Assembly (NCBI GenBank): GCA_018857735.1
Contig: JABMCL010002823.1
Location: 20,001-84,000, forward strand
Direction: 5' to 3'
Source: Alviniconcha marisindica
Taxonomy: Eukaryota; Mollusca; Gastropoda; Provannidae
Length of the DNA: 64,000 nucleotides
The notes beneath the pieces were generated by a model. It was not told the DNA's origin and did no database searches. It saw nothing but the letters and a program-made list of their open reading frames with translations. The first letter of the stretch is position 1. Each line of letters opens with the position of its first letter. This document shows, one piece after another, positions 46,701 to 57,909 of this stretch. The position numbers were made by a program, and so were the translations under genes.

Positions 46701-49700
46701 ATGGGTGGTGTTTAAGAATGTGTTGATGGATGTGTTGTGGGATGGGTGGTGTTGATGGATGCATTGTGGGATGGGTGGTGTTGATGGATGCGTTGTGTGA
46801 TGGGTGGTGTTGATGGATGCGTTGTATGATGGGTGGTGTTGATGGATGTGTTGTGGGATGGGTGGTGTTGATGGATTGTGGTTGTGTGGTGTTGATGGAT
46901 GTGTTGTGGGATGGGTGGTGTTGAATGATGCATTGTGGGATGGGTGGTGTTTAAGAATGTGTTGAGGGATGGGTGGTGTTGATGGATGTGCTGTGGGATG
47001 GGTGGTGTTTAAGGACGTGTTGTGGGATGGGTGGTGTTGATGTATGTGTTGTGGGATGGGTGGTGTTGAATGATGCATTGTGGGATGGGTGGTGATGAAG
47101 GATGCATTGTGGGATGGGTGGTGTTGATGGATGTGTTGTGGGATGAGTGGTGTTGAAGGATGTGTTCTGGGATGGGTGGTGTTCAAGGATGTGTTGTGGG
47201 ATGGGTGGTGATGAAGGATGCATTGTGGGATGGGTGGTGCTGAAGGATGCATTGTGGGATGGGTGGTGTTGAAGGATGTGTTCTGGGATGGGTGGTGTCG
47301 ATGGATGTGATGTGGGATGGGTGGTGTTGATGGATGTGTTGTGGGATGGGTGGTGTTGATGAATGTGTTGTGGGATGGGTGGTGTTGATGGATGAGTTGT
47401 GGGATGGGTGGTGTCGATGGATGTGTTCAGGGGTTGGATCTCCTGTCCCACAGGGACACCTATTCATGTTGGAAATGTGCAATTTCTGGATGCCACTGAC
47501 ATTTGTTCCTGCTGTGTGGCTAAATTAAACAGGGCATCACACGAAGTGAAAAACACTTGATGCAGGTCAACAGCATGGCACCAGCTCACCCTTTCCTGCG
47601 CCCATCTCCACGTAGCAGTGTCCAGGGGCCAGCAACCCAAGACCGTCCAGCTGGCCAATCAGAGACGCCTGCCACACATAATCGGTAACAACAATAGAAT
47701 AGCTGGCCAATCAGAGATGCCTGCCACACATAATCGGTAACAACAATACAATAGCTGGCCAATCAGAGACACCTGCCACACATAATCGTAACAACAATAG
47801 AATAGCTGGCCAATCAGAGATGCCTGCCACACATAATCGGTAACAACAATAGAATAGCTGGTCAATCAGAGACACCTGCCACACATAATCGATAACAACA
47901 ATAGAATAGCTGGCCAATCAGAGATGCCTGCCACACATAATCGGTAACAACAATAGAATAGCTGGCCAATCAGAGATGCCTGCCACACATAATCGGTAAC
48001 AACAATACAATAGCTGGCCAATCAGAGACACCTGCCACACATAATCGATAACAACAATAGAATAGCTGGCCAATCAGAGATGCCTGCCACACATAATCGG
48101 TAACAACAATAGAATAGCTGGTCAATCAGAGACACCTGCCACACATAATCGATAACAACAATAGAATAGCTGGCCAATCAGAGATGCCTGCCACACATAA
48201 TCGGTAACAACAATAGAATAGCTGGCCAATCAGAGATGCCTGCCACACATAATCGGTAACAACAATAGAATAGCTGGCCAATCAGAGATGCCTGCCACAC
48301 AAAATTGGCAACAACAATAGAATAGCTGGTCAATCAGAGATGCCTGCCACACATAATCGATAACAACAATAGAATAGCTGGCCAATCAGAGATGCCTGCC
48401 ACACATAATCGGTAACAACAATAGAATAGCTGGCCAATCAGAGATGCCTGCCACACAAAATTGGTAACAACAATAAATAGCTGGCCAATCAGAGATGCCT
48501 GCCACACATAATCGGTAACAACAATAGAATAGCTGGTCAATCAGAGACGCCTGCCACACATAATCGGTAACAACAATAGAATAGCTGGCCAATCAGAGAC
48601 GCCTGCCACACATAATCGGTAACAACAATACAATAGCTGGCCAATCAGAGACGCCTGCCACACATAATCGGTAACAACAATACAATAGCTGGCCAATCAG
48701 AGATGCCTGCCACACATAATCGGTAACAACAATACAATAGCTGGCCAATCAGAGATGCCTGCCACACATAAATCGGTAACAACAATAGAATAGCTGGCCA
48801 ATCAGAGATGCCTGCCACACATAATCGGAACAACAATAGAATAGCTGGCCAATCAGAGATGCCTGCCACACATAATCGGTAACAACAATAGAATAGCTGG
48901 CCAATCAGAGATGCCTGCCACACAATAATCGGTAACAACAATAGAATAGCTGGCCAATCAGAGATGCCTGCCACACATAATCGGTAACAACAATAGAATA
49001 GCTGGCCAATCAGAGATGCCTGCCACACAAATCGGTAACAACAATAGAATAGCTGGCCAATCAGAGAGCCTGCCACACATAATCGGTAACAACAATAGAA
49101 TAGCTGGCCAATCAGAGATGCCTGCCACACAAATCGGTAACAACAATAGAATAGCTGGCCAATCAGAGATGCCTGCCACACAAAATCGATAAACAATAGA
49201 ATAGCTGGCCAATCAGAGATGCCTGCCACACAAAATCGAACAACAATAGAATAGCTGGCCAATCAGAGATGCCTGCCACACAAAATCGGTAACAACAATA
49301 GAATAGCTGGCCAATCAGAGATGCCTGCCACAAAAATCGGAACAACAATAGAATAGCTGGCCAATCAGAGATGCCTGCCACACAAAATCGGTCAACAATA
49401 GAATAGCTGGCCAATCAGAGATGCCTGCCACACAAAATCGGACAACAATAGAATAGCTGGCCAATCAGAGATGCCTGCCACACAAAATCGGAACAACAAT
49501 AGAATAGCTGGCCAATCAGAGATGCCTGCCACACAAAATCGGTACAACAATAGAATAGCTGGCCAATCAGAGATGCCTGCCACACAAAATCGGCAACAAC
49601 ATAGAATAGCTGGCCAATCAGAGATGCCTGCCACACAAAATCGGCAACAACAATAGAATAGCTGGCCAATCAGAGATGCCTGCCACACAAAATCGGAACA

Positions 49701-52700
49701 ACAATAGAATAGCTGGCCAATCAGAGATGCCTGCCACACAAAATCGGAACAACAATAGAATAGCTGGCCAATCAGAGATGCCTGCCACACAAAATCGGCA
49801 ACACATAGAATAGCTGGCCAATCAGAGATGCCTGCCACACAAAATCGGAACAACAATACAATAGCTGGCCAATCAGAGATGCCTGCCACACAAAATGCAA
49901 TCAGTAGTGCTAACAACAATACAATAGCTGGCCAATCAGAGATGCCTGCCACACATAATCGGTAACAACAATACAATAGCTGGCCAATCAGAGATGCCAC
50001 TGCCAACTAGCTGGCAAAATTGGCAACAACAATACAATAGCTGGTCAATCAGAGACGCCTGCCACACATAATCGGTACAACAATAGAATAGCTGGCCAAT
50101 CAGAGATGCCTGCCACACAAATGGCAACAACATAGAATAGCTGGCCAATCAGAGATGCCTGCCACACAAAATCGGAACAACAATAGAATAGCTGGCCAAT
50201 CAGAGATGCCTGCCACACAAAATCGGCAACAATAGAATAGCTGGCCAATCAGAGATGCCTGCCACACAAAATCACAATAAATACTGGACAACCCAAAATA
50301 CGAATAGCTGGCCAATCAGAGATGCCTGCCACACAAAATCGGCAACAATAGAATAGCTGGCCAATCAGAGATGCCTGCCACACAAAACCGGCAACAATAG
50401 AATAGCTGGCCAATCAGAGATGCCTGCCACACAAAACCGGCAACAATAGAATAGCTGGCCAATCAGAGATGCCTTCCACATAAAATCATCAACAATAGAA
50501 TAGCTGGCCAATCAGAGATGCCTTCCACATAAAATCATCAACAATAGAATAGCTGGCCAATCAGAGATGCCTGCCACATAAAATCGGCAACAATAGAATA
50601 GCTGGCCAATCAGAGATGCCTGCCACACAAAATCGCAACAATAGAATAGCTGGCCAATCAGAGATGCCTGCCACACAAAATCTGGCAACAATAGAATAGC
50701 TGGCCAATCAGAGATGCCTGCCACACAAAATCGAGCAACAATAGAATAGCTGGCCAATCAGAGATGCCTGCCACACAAAATCGGCAACAATAGAATAGCT
50801 GGCCAATCAGAGATGCCTGCCACACAAAATCGGCAACAATAGAATAGCTGGCCAATCAGAGATGCCTGCCACACAAAATCGGCAACAATAGAATAGCTGG
50901 CCAATCAGAGATGCCTGCCACACAAAATCGGCAACAATAGAATAGCTGGCCAATCAGAGATGCCTGCCACACAAAATCGGCAACAATAGAATAGCTGGCC
51001 AATCAGAGATGCCTGCCACACAAAATCGGCAACAACAGTCCAGCTGGCCGAACAGAGATGCCTGCCACACAAAATGCTCAATACAAGTATAGTGACACCC
51101 TCTTTAAGACCACTAGAACTCAGCTGATGTGGTCTTCACAGAGGGCTGGTCTTTTCTCAGGGTACATTCACATGGAAATATGAAAGGACAGTTTCTGAAA
51201 AAAATGGTCTTTCCCATGCAATTATTAAACTTTGAAAGACCATAGGACCCTTGTTATAACCACATGCACTGCCATGATGACCATGTGTATTTTTCTCCCA
51301 TTGTGCACACAGACATCTTCATGCGTACCTGCTGAACTACAAATGTCACCTGCTTACTGCAAAGCCAGGAGATATCTAGATGGCATGAAAGGAAAACCTC
51401 AGCAAGGCTGACCTGCTGTCGCCGGTGTCTCAAAGCCGACAGGCCATAGTACGGGTTGTCCATCTCCTCCCGCAAACACTCGTGACTGCGAATATCAACA
51501 GCCACTGTTCCAATGTGCTCTGCTCACAAACAACACAGCAACCTTTAGTCTCTTCCCCATGGTGAACTTTCACCCACATGTACTGGGGGCTAGGCAGTAT
51601 TGAAGGATGTGTTGTAGGCCAGTCTTAACTAACTGGAATGAGTCACTGAACTGGGCAAATAGCTGGTGCTCAAGTGCCTCAGTAAGAGAATTACAATGAC
51701 ATATATATATATTACATCTGTCAGTTAATCTATGCACCTACACACCTATGACTTATCTGAGATAAATACTGCCACACATCTATGACTATGAGTTATTTGT
51801 ACATTTATTCATCTATCACTATTCACAGTGAGCATCAATGACCTTGTACACTGGACCCTCTTTCACTATTCACAGTGAGCATCATTTACCCTGTACACTG
51901 GACCCTCTTTCACTATTCACAGAGCATCATTTACCCTGTACACTGGGCCCTTTCACTATTCACAGAGAGCATCATTTACCCTGTACACTGGACCCTTTCA
52001 CTATTCACAGAGAGCATCATTTACCCTGTACACTGGGCCCTTTCACTATTCACAGAGCATCATTTACCCTGTACACTGTACCCTTTCACTATTCACAGAG
52101 CATCATTTACCTTGTACACTGGATCCTTTCATTATTCACAGAGAGCATCATTTACCCTGTACACCGGACCCTTTCATTATTCATAGAGAGCATCATTTAC
52201 CCTGTACACTGGGCCCCTCCTTCAAGTCCACCCAAAGAATCCAACAAAAATGGCTGTAAAAAAGGGCCTGTCCAAGGACAGGGTCTCAGGAACACAGAAA
52301 TATAAAGGGACAGGTTTCAGAAGAAGAAAAATGGTCTTAAAACACTGGTGGTCTCTCAACACACAGTACCAGAATGTACACAGGTTTAACCCTTTAGCCT
52401 AACATACACAAGCTGACACACTGCAGCATCACTCACTGCTAAATATATACTATTGGCATACCTTCATACAGCTGGTTGACTCTGTCAATCAACTTTCTTA
52501 ATCTGTCTGTGTCTGTTGCTTTTACCGCTGGCTGAAATGAGTCAAAACAACACAATAACAAAACACAGAAATATATTTATAGTCATGTGGTCATTTTGAT
52601 CCAGTGATGAGTGAACTGAATGTGAATACAATAATATGATACCATACAATTTACAAAATTTAAAGTTCACTTATGTCGAACTAAAAAGTAGGAGGTTGCA

Positions 52701-55654
52701 AACCTGAGCTTCAGGCACAGTCTCTCCACCATCAGTTCCTGTGTTGATGCCTTCCTCGTAATAGTCCTGCACACAGAACGTATCTCAGCACACGATCTGC
52801 ATTTCAACAGAATCATGGGTCAGCAAAGTACAGCAACTGAGGACAAGTGACTAGTAGTAGCATGACAGGTGACAATTAAAAATGTGAGACTAGCGAAAAT
52901 CTAGAACAAGAAAAAACAGCACCACAACTTTACTAACTGAGTAATTCCATCTGTCTGGGTCTACAACTGATGACAACCAATGCCTGGACATGCACATATA
53001 CACATACAATTCTATTACAGTATTAGCACATAGAGGGAAAGCGTACAAATTGTGATGCTGTTCCTTTGTAATAACTCAAAAGTTCATTTTTTTCAAATGT
53101 TGTACTGGGACATTACAAATACTTCATTCTTGAGTAGAGATCCATTCCATGCAAGAAAACCAAACCAACAGTACCTCTGTTCTTCTCTTTCTGCTGTTGC
53201 ATTTCTTCAGATGTTTGTCCAGGTTGTCCTCATAACAGGTGCTGCATTGGTCAGAACAATCATCAGGTGGGCAAAGTTTCACTGATTTTACTTAATTTAA
53301 ATGGCACTGAACCAAAATGGCCACAAAACTAGAAAACATGCTAATAGTTCCATATGCACGCTTGATTTGGTTGTTCAGTCAATAATAAATTGTGTCCTGG
53401 TCAATTTTAACAGCTAAAATATATTTTGCCTCTGACTACCACTGTACCAGGTGATGGCTACCAAAGGCAATTTAGCATGTCCATCCTATTCTGTCACTGG
53501 TGTCGGTGTTAGTTCAGTTTCACAACAATCTTCTTTTGGCCACAGTCCATCCTATTCTGTCTCTAGTGTTGGGGTTAGTTCAGTTGTATAACAATCTTCT
53601 TTTGGCCAGTCCATCCTATTGTCACTAGATTCGGTGTTAGTTCAGTTTCATAACAATCTTCTTTTGGCCAGTCCATCCTATTCCTATTGTCACTAGTGTC
53701 AGTGTTAGTTCAGCTGTATAGCAATCTTCTTATCAGCTGTACAACAATCTTTTTTAACATTCATGGACAACCTGTTGTCAGCTTCAGTAGTGCAATGTAC
53801 AGATTATTTTAAATACCTGCCCTAAAACTTGATGCATACTTTGAAACTTTAAAAGTCAAACAGAAGTCTCTCAGATGGAGAGAAGTGGGGAAGGAGGAAG
53901 GGTGAGGGAGAAAGAGTGGGGTGGAGAGAGATAGTGAAGATTGGGGGGTTGAGGGGGGGGAGGGGGGGAGGGGGAGAGAGAGAGAAGAAAGAGTTTCAGT
54001 AAGGAATTAAAAAAAGTTATTCATAAATTTATGTTTAAAAACATCTTTTTAAACTCATTCTTATATATATATTATATGCTGCATTAGTTCAAACTATTAA
54101 TGGTAATAACTTACTGTTTTGGATTCAGAGGGCAGACAATCCTTTTTCTGTCCAATTCAACCTGCACACAAGCTATTCATTTCACTTCACACTTCACAGG
54201 ATGTACAACTTAATCACAACAATACAAAACAAACTTATCTGTGATAAATCACAATGATTATAAATATAACTGCATACAACACACTGGAAGGATGTTCCCA
54301 GTTAATCTGATTACTTTATATTCTGCCAAATGCAATTCTCACTAGTCTCAGCCTCTAGTCGTCTAATCATCTCCCTTGCAACAGGGGTGTTTCAGACTGA
54401 AGTGTCGTACCCTTTCTTTCTTTCCAAGTTCCAGTACTTTGCTAGATTGAGCCTTTTCCCTTCCCTGTCTTCTTTTGCTATTTTCTGTTTTGGTCAGTTT
54501 GGCTTGGTTTATTCTGTGTTGGGATCAGATTCCAAATTTTAATAGTACTAAAAGGGAGGGGCTCAAGTGAAAATTAATATGATGGGCCCCATCAATATTT
54601 ACATCTACTCACTGCAGTATGTCAATCCATGTATGCACAGATTGGATGTTTGAAAGTTTGTCACAATAAGGCCATGAGAATGAGCATTTTGTGTACTGGC
54701 ACTGACCCTGTGTCTGTGATGTCAACAAGGCTTACACATGTTGCAAACTGCCTTTTGGTGATGAGCCAGCCTTTTTCTGATCTTCACTAATAAGGAGCAA
54801 ACCAACATGGCTCTGCAGGGTTTCTATTTTGTTGTGTTTGGAAGAAAACTGATCATTCCCCAAACCTACCTATCACCAGCCGTTAAAAAATCCATGAGAG
54901 CCAGTCAGTTAGTGTTGGTTTAATGTAAACAAATCATTAAATGTGCTCAAATCTGAACCCTACAGTTGATCCCAAGTCAACATGACCATGCACTCTGTGA
55001 GGACAAAACTTCCTAGACTTGACTCTAAAGAGTCATACAATCACACTTTTATGCTTGAACTTGAAGCCATTTCTTTTCAACATAAACTGTAACTAGTGTA
55101 AGTAGTATTTAATCTCTTCTTTTTTTCAAGCCGTAATTATGGAAGTATAAATCAAATGTTCCAGTTAACAGTTCCACTTACCATGAACTGATGAAGCCTA
55201 ATACTGAGTAATAGTAATAATGCAGTGTCATAAATCTAAACTTTAAAAAAAAAACTTTTCACGAAATCATTTCAACAAAATAAAACTGCCGATATCACTT
55301 TCAATTGTTAGTGGTTTTGTGTGTGTCCATGTGTGTATGTGTGTGTCAGCTGTCACCATCACAATTACCTAAGCAAACAGCAAAAACTTTTACCCAAAAT
55401 TAACACCATTCCCAAAGATGGTATGAGAGAAAAAGACACAACGATCAGTTCATCTCAGAGTTCACTGAAATGCCCTAAAAGGCTTCCAGATTCAGCCACT
55501 TTAAACTTGAAGCTGAACTTACTCCTAGCACACACGCGTGTTCAGCGCAGTATTTCTGGCCTTGGTTTGGTCTGAATCGACAAAATCGCTTCTTCTTGGG
55601 CAAAAAGAAAGCGCACTGGCCATCCGCGGGCTGGGGAGTATCGCTGTCATTCAT
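37763..55654 (-). CDS. TRMT13: TRMT13, tRNA 2'-O-methyltransferase
   Basis: Exons in transcript order: 55654-55523, 54161-54115, 53241-53175, 52766-52704, 52531-52462, 51519-51413, 47668-47590, 45696-45608, (E9 incomplete), 43541-43467, 42303-42139, 41076-40731, 40139-39970, 39269-38648, 37949-37763. All placed junctions are GT-AG and in phase; the 14 placed exons give 739 codons. Domains: TRM13-type CCCH finger (CAFFLPKKKRFC...YCAEH), U11-48K-like CHHC finger (CPLNPKH...HLKKC), SAM-binding motif VEMGAGKGQLSHW, IGKHLCGAATDLTLRC, and VLIALCCHHQCRW. In the family this enzyme methylates the ribose of nucleotide 4 of certain tRNAs. The protein is far longer than the 481-residue human form because of two coding repeats (E12, E14). 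The start could also be the in-frame ATG at 55756; 55654 fits the usual short N-terminus. Confidence 0.92.
38648..39269 (-). CDS. TRMT13: TRMT13 exon E14 with 12 copies of a 14-residue repeat
   Basis: The acceptor is GTTCTAG|GC and the donor is AAAAC|GTGAGT. The exon enters after one base of a codon and leaves after two, exactly fitting E13 (ends TTCG) and E15 (starts GGGC). It encodes 206 residues, of which 168 are 12 repeats of SAQQSDPADGTTIR with small changes (A/T at position 11; one G and one Q for R; one N for D). The DNA repeat (42 bp, about 38720-39225) stays in frame. In other animals this position is a variable acidic linker before the C-terminal helix. Confidence 0.85.
39560..39925. 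repeat. 60-bp minisatellite, 6 copies
   Basis: The unit is acagcaggttagaaaggatt, ttaggggacctcagactgct, gccacttccaccctacaatt. It lies in the 700-bp intron between TRMT13 E13 and E14. Period 60 leaves a long + strand frame open, which I do not consider coding. Confidence 0.93.
39970..40139 (-). CDS. TRMT13: TRMT13 exon E13, C-terminal methyltransferase core
   Basis: The exon encodes VVGVLIALCCHHQCRW, then QAYVGKEFMRQCGITAADF and LLTRLSSWAVCGW, ending in phase 1 (TTCG|GTGAGC). The ALCCHH motif is a signature of TRM13. The acceptor is TTTTGCAG|GG. Its first 40 or so coding bases are the seed of the array directly upstream. Confidence 0.92.
40140..40615 (-). repeat. 52-bp array copying the E13 acceptor and its CCHH-coding start
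   Basis: About nine copies upstream of E13. On the minus strand each reads agtctgttttgcag followed by ggtggcgggagtgttgatag and cgctgtgctgtcatcaccag, which is acceptor plus codons for VAGVLIALCCHHQ. Several are near-identical to the true exon edge. Two copies have insertions, near 40280 and 40350. Confidence 0.92.
40731..41076 (-). CDS. TRMT13: TRMT13 exon E12 with 5 copies of a 12-residue repeat
   Basis: The acceptor is GACACAG|GA and the donor is AACCC|GTAAGT; phases fit E11 (ends GCCG) and E13 (starts GG). Of 115 residues, about 60 are five copies of GEHTQTSKCAAD or SEHTQTSKCAGH alternating, each 36 bp (about 40795-40975). The flanks are GSGDAAASVAREGG and NTAQGVNVTADNP, the last leading into the conserved NPVVGVLIALCC. 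Confidence 0.82.
41340..42090. repeat. 20-bp minisatellite, about 36 copies
   Basis: The unit is gaggtgtgattgtaggatga, changing gradually to gaggggttgtgactgcaggat and then to gaggggttgtgattgtaggatca at the distal end. It lies in the TRMT13 E11-E12 intron. Confidence 0.93.
42139..43541 (-). CDS. TRMT13: TRMT13 exons E10 and E11
   Basis: E10 (43541-43467) encodes KVPMVANSARPLVAIGKHLC and GAAT. E11 (42303-42139) encodes DLTLRCLMKTVGSRS, a basic Ser-rich linker and SLPGNSVA. Junction G|AT gives Asp in the family motif AATDLTLRC. E10 must join an upstream exon ending in CTGG, which is seen in the E9 array. Confidence 0.9.
42590..43330. repeat. About 96-bp minisatellite, 8 copies
   Basis: The unit contains gactgttgcacaaagaaacc, cacaaggtaaataaggactg, gaaaatgcagcaggtgaaca and ctcagtcaacatgagtgaga. 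It lies in the intron between E10 and E11. Confidence 0.93.
43980..44300 (-). repeat. TRMT13: Array carrying the 3' end of TRMT13 exon E9 and its donor
   Basis: Four copies of about 70-90 bp, separated by poly-C runs (43949-43965, 44122-44137, 44214-44230). On the minus strand each holds acattgaacatctcaacctg followed by ggtaagtggctgag. This encodes (VD)IEHLNLG and a consensus donor, and the frame (CTGG|GTAAGT) exactly fits E10. No copy shows an intact upstream part of the exon or a credible acceptor. Confidence 0.8.
44335..45225. repeat. 51-bp minisatellite, about 17 nearly identical copies
   Basis: The unit is ccagcatccaggctcacaag, cacagcgaaaatacaccaaa, gataagacaaaa. The central copies look identical, with divergence only at the right edge (45080-45225). 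It lies in the TRMT13 E8-E9 intron. Confidence 0.95.
45535..45612 (-). repeat. Tandem copies of the TRMT13 E8 donor
   Basis: On the minus strand the exon end gttacaag|gtctgtttcatgacgtg is followed by two further copies of tacaaggtctgtttcatgac with spacing 24-27 bp. This gives three consecutive identical 5' splice sites. Confidence 0.85.
45936..46135 (-). repeat. Dispersed repeat, copy 2 (partner at 15508-15680)
   Basis: Inverted relative to copy 1. Read on the minus strand it runs atagttcaggagctgtgtga, cgaggtggccgtcctgggct, a ggacgtaaagc segment (doubled here), a tgtccctaatatg segment and ccgaggacattaagcaacac. It may be a SINE tail; the family is unassigned. It lies in the TRMT13 E7-E8 intron. 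Confidence 0.8.
46310..47425. repeat. 30-bp minisatellite, about 37 copies
   Basis: The unit is gatgggtggtgttgatggat followed by gcattgtggg, with tgtgttgtgg variants interspersed. Period 30 leaves a 312-codon minus-strand frame (HPSTPPIPQHIHQH-like) open. It lies inside a TRMT13 intron with no splice connection, so I do not call it a gene. Confidence 0.93.
47590..47668 (-). CDS. TRMT13: TRMT13 exon E7, SAM-binding motif
   Basis: Encodes ASLIGQLDGLGLLAPGHC followed by YVEMGAGK, ending in phase 1 (AAGG|GTGAGC); E8 supplies GQLSHW. The VEMGAGKG segment is the Gly-rich S-adenosylmethionine loop (motif I). The acceptor is TGTGGCAG|GC. Confidence 0.92.
47669..51065 (-). repeat. 3.4-kb array of the TRMT13 E7 acceptor plus 5' coding end
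   Basis: About 65 copies (length divided by period). On the minus strand each reads attctattgttgttaccgat, tatgtgtggcag, gcatctctgattggccagct, which is an upstream pyrimidine-rich stretch, CAG, and codons ASLIGQL of E7. The unit is about 52 bp near the exon and drifts to 46-48 bp beyond about 50.1 kb, where tatgtg becomes ttttgtg and gttaccgat shortens to gccgat. Nearly all copies keep GGCAG|GC. Confidence 0.95.
51066..51829 (-). other. TRMT13: TRMT13 exon E6 and flanking intron
   Basis: The only coding part is E6 (51519-51413), encoding HIGTVAVDIRSHECLREEMD and NPYYGLSALRHRRQQ, with acceptor GAGCAG|AG and donor CAGCAG|GTCAGC. Its QQ joins ASLIGQL of E7. The rest is intron with nothing else recognised. 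Confidence 0.8.
51830..52215. repeat. About 44-bp minisatellite, 9 copies
   Basis: The unit is ctattcacagagagcatcat, ttaccctgtacactggaccc, tttca. It lies in the TRMT13 E5-E6 intron and does not touch an exon. Confidence 0.9.
53175..55654 (-). CDS. TRMT13: TRMT13 exons E1-E3, two zinc fingers
   Basis: E1 (55654-55523) encodes MNDSDTPQPADGQC, then AFFLPKKKRFCRFRPNQGQK and YCAEHACVLG, the CCCH finger. E2 (54161-54115) gives VELDRKRIVCPLNPK. E3 (53241-53175) gives (H)TCYEDNLDKHLKKCNSRKR. E2 and E3 together form the C-x5-H-x9-H-x3-C finger typical of U11-48K and TRM13 proteins. E3 reads straight into E4 (DYYEEGINTGTDGGETVPEA). Confidence 0.9.
53455..53760. repeat. About 62-bp degenerate minisatellite, 4-5 copies
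   Basis: The unit contains cagtccatcctattctgtca, ctagtgtcggtgttagttca and gtttcataacaatcttcttt. It lies in the TRMT13 E2-E3 intron. Confidence 0.82.
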
Positions 55655-56920
55655 GTTGGCCACGAAAGCTTTCTGGAACCCGATCACTCTTACGGTATTG
55701 CAGAGTCTGGTACTTCTGTGCTGGCCACGAAGTTTCTTCTTCTTCCCCCAAGGCACGTTCTCCCAATCCAGGAAAAATTATCAGGGTAGTCTCCCTTCCA
55801 CCCCAGGTTTAGACCATTATTTTAGTGTACTCCACCGCATTAGGGGTTGGGGTTGGTAATAGCACAAGTTTAAATCACTGGTGAGCTGCAATTTTGTGAT
55901 TTTACCTACAGCCTGTCTAGCTAGACTTAGACAAGACAGCGTCGTCCCGTAAATTTGCTGTTCTGTACTGGTGTGCACGTGGTCCTCTATAAAATTTTCA
56001 AGGTCCCTCTCTCTCCATTCCCCTCTGCCCCCACCCCTCTATTTCACCGAAGATCATAAGCTCGTAAGCTACGTAGCTTACGATCATTGATTCCACTGTG
56101 TTGGTCTGATATTGCTCTCGTCCAAACAACCACTGCACGTCCACTGATTCACACACACACTCACCGACCCTCTCGCTTCCGCTCGCATTTTCACGCTATA
56201 CTGACAAACATATTCAGGCAACAGATACAAGAACTTACATCTTCCAAGTTGGGCATTTAATTCCTTCACAAACCACTTAACACTTCCGTCGACATTTATG
56301 CCAGGACATGGCCCAAGTCGACGTAACTATCAAGATCAAGATAAAGTAAACCAAAATCCATCAATTTTCTGGATTTTTCCCACAAAGACACACCACACCA
56401 TGTCAAGTTCAACATCAACAACAACAAAGTTTGTTTTTTTCCTTCTTCCTCTTCCTCCTTTTTTTGTTGTTGTTGAGCTTTTCTTCTTCTATCGTGCAGT
56501 TACAACATAATATATCACTGCATACATTCTTACGTCAGTATGTTAAAAACATGATACAACTGTCACCTAACCATTGCAGCCCCTGCAAAACAAACAAGCA
56601 GCTACTGTTGTCTATATAGCTGAACAGTTCATCATCTATTTGAACACTTTGTCTCATTCTAGTGAGTTCATCAATACCTCATACACTGAAGAAGTTCCTC
56701 CATGATGAGGGTATCTGCATTATCAATATTATGCAGAAAAAAATTAAGAAAGGAAGTCTACAGGATATCAGGCATTATACATTATATTTATAACTTCTTT
56801 CTTTCTCTTTTTTTTTTTTTTTTTTTAAATGGACAGTGACATTATAGCTTCAGAAATAACACATGTATGCTAAACTTAATAAGAAGCTTGGAAATTTAAG
56901 CTAAAAACTGTACAATTCAT

Positions 56921-56978
<58 letters not shown>

Positions 56979-57561
56979 TTATAATTTAAAACAATTTAGA
57001 AGAGGAAAAAAGTCTATCAACTTAACCAAAACTGAAAAAGGTTGTAACACATCAGAAAGACCCAGGGAGAAAGAATGTTCACCTTCATCCTTAGACTGAC
57101 ATACAGTGCATAAATTTAACATCAAACTTGATCTAGACGTCAAGCATGAGATCCTTGACTTTTTCTTCATTATCTTAATTAGTTAATCAAGTACAACTGT
57201 AAGACTGCATACTTCATCATAATTCATATATATATATATATATGCCTCAGGTCTAACAGTTAGTGAGTTACACATACATGTATGCATAAAACTTGATTGT
57301 ATCCCCAATCGTATTCTTTAAAAGAAAACAGCATGGTGGTCATGCCTATTGTTTCTCTGAGCACTGCACAAACCTGAAATTTTCTGTTTGTTCTGATGCA
57401 GTGATAGAACCATTGTGGTTGACTGGGCACTGAAAATGAGGTATAAATCTATCTGTCCATTCTGTGAAAAACAGATACAATCTAAAATGGCAATAACAGA
57501 TGCTGTACACATGTACATGATTTAAAACACTGATAACAAAGTGATAAATTATTCCACTCAG

Positions 57562-57623
<62 letters not shown>

Positions 57624-57909
57624 AGAATGTCAGTGCAGAACCAACATCAGTCGGCTGAGACTGAGACAAGTACTGAAGTCTGCATCTGGTACACTGCAGG
57701 GACCACTACTGGTTATTATCACACTGGAGCCATACAAAGTAAAACTTCAAGAGGAACAAGCCTTATTAAAACCCTCTGTGTGGGAGGCAGCCCCTCTGCC
57801 TCCTGCTGATGAGAATGCAGTGACAGAAGTATATCATATCAATCATTCAATGTATCATGATTCACAATCTGACACATTCACAGAGATGTAATGAACATGT
57901 ATGTATTCT
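55655..57909. other. TRMT13 5' flank and UQCC2 3' flank
   Basis: Contains (TA)n at 56924-56976, a (CA)n run at 57563-57620, and a possible upstream exon at 56239-56330. Otherwise I see no gene. The TRMT13 promoter should lie here. Confidence 0.55.
56239..56330 (-). other. Possible upstream exon of unknown gene or TRMT13 5' exon
   Basis: A minus-strand open stretch reads LGPCPGINVDGSVKWFVK then ELNAQLGR and ends at a consensus donor (GAAGAT|GTAAGT). The composition is protein-like, but no in-frame start codon is present and I recognise no family. It could be a non-coding 5' exon of TRMT13. Confidence 0.25.

Noticed and set aside
46250..47482. Minus-strand frames up to 312 codons (HPSTPPIPQHIHQH)
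   Set aside because: The 30-bp period keeps several frames open. The array lies inside a TRMT13 intron and joins no exon in phase.
47669..51065. CRISPR-like array
   Set aside because: Units are directly adjacent tandem copies without unique spacers, the DNA is eukaryotic, and the unit derives from the neighbouring exon.
37763..55654. TRMT13 as a pseudogene
   Set aside because: All 14 located exons keep frame, splice sites and key motifs; only E9 is unresolved, which may be an assembly problem.
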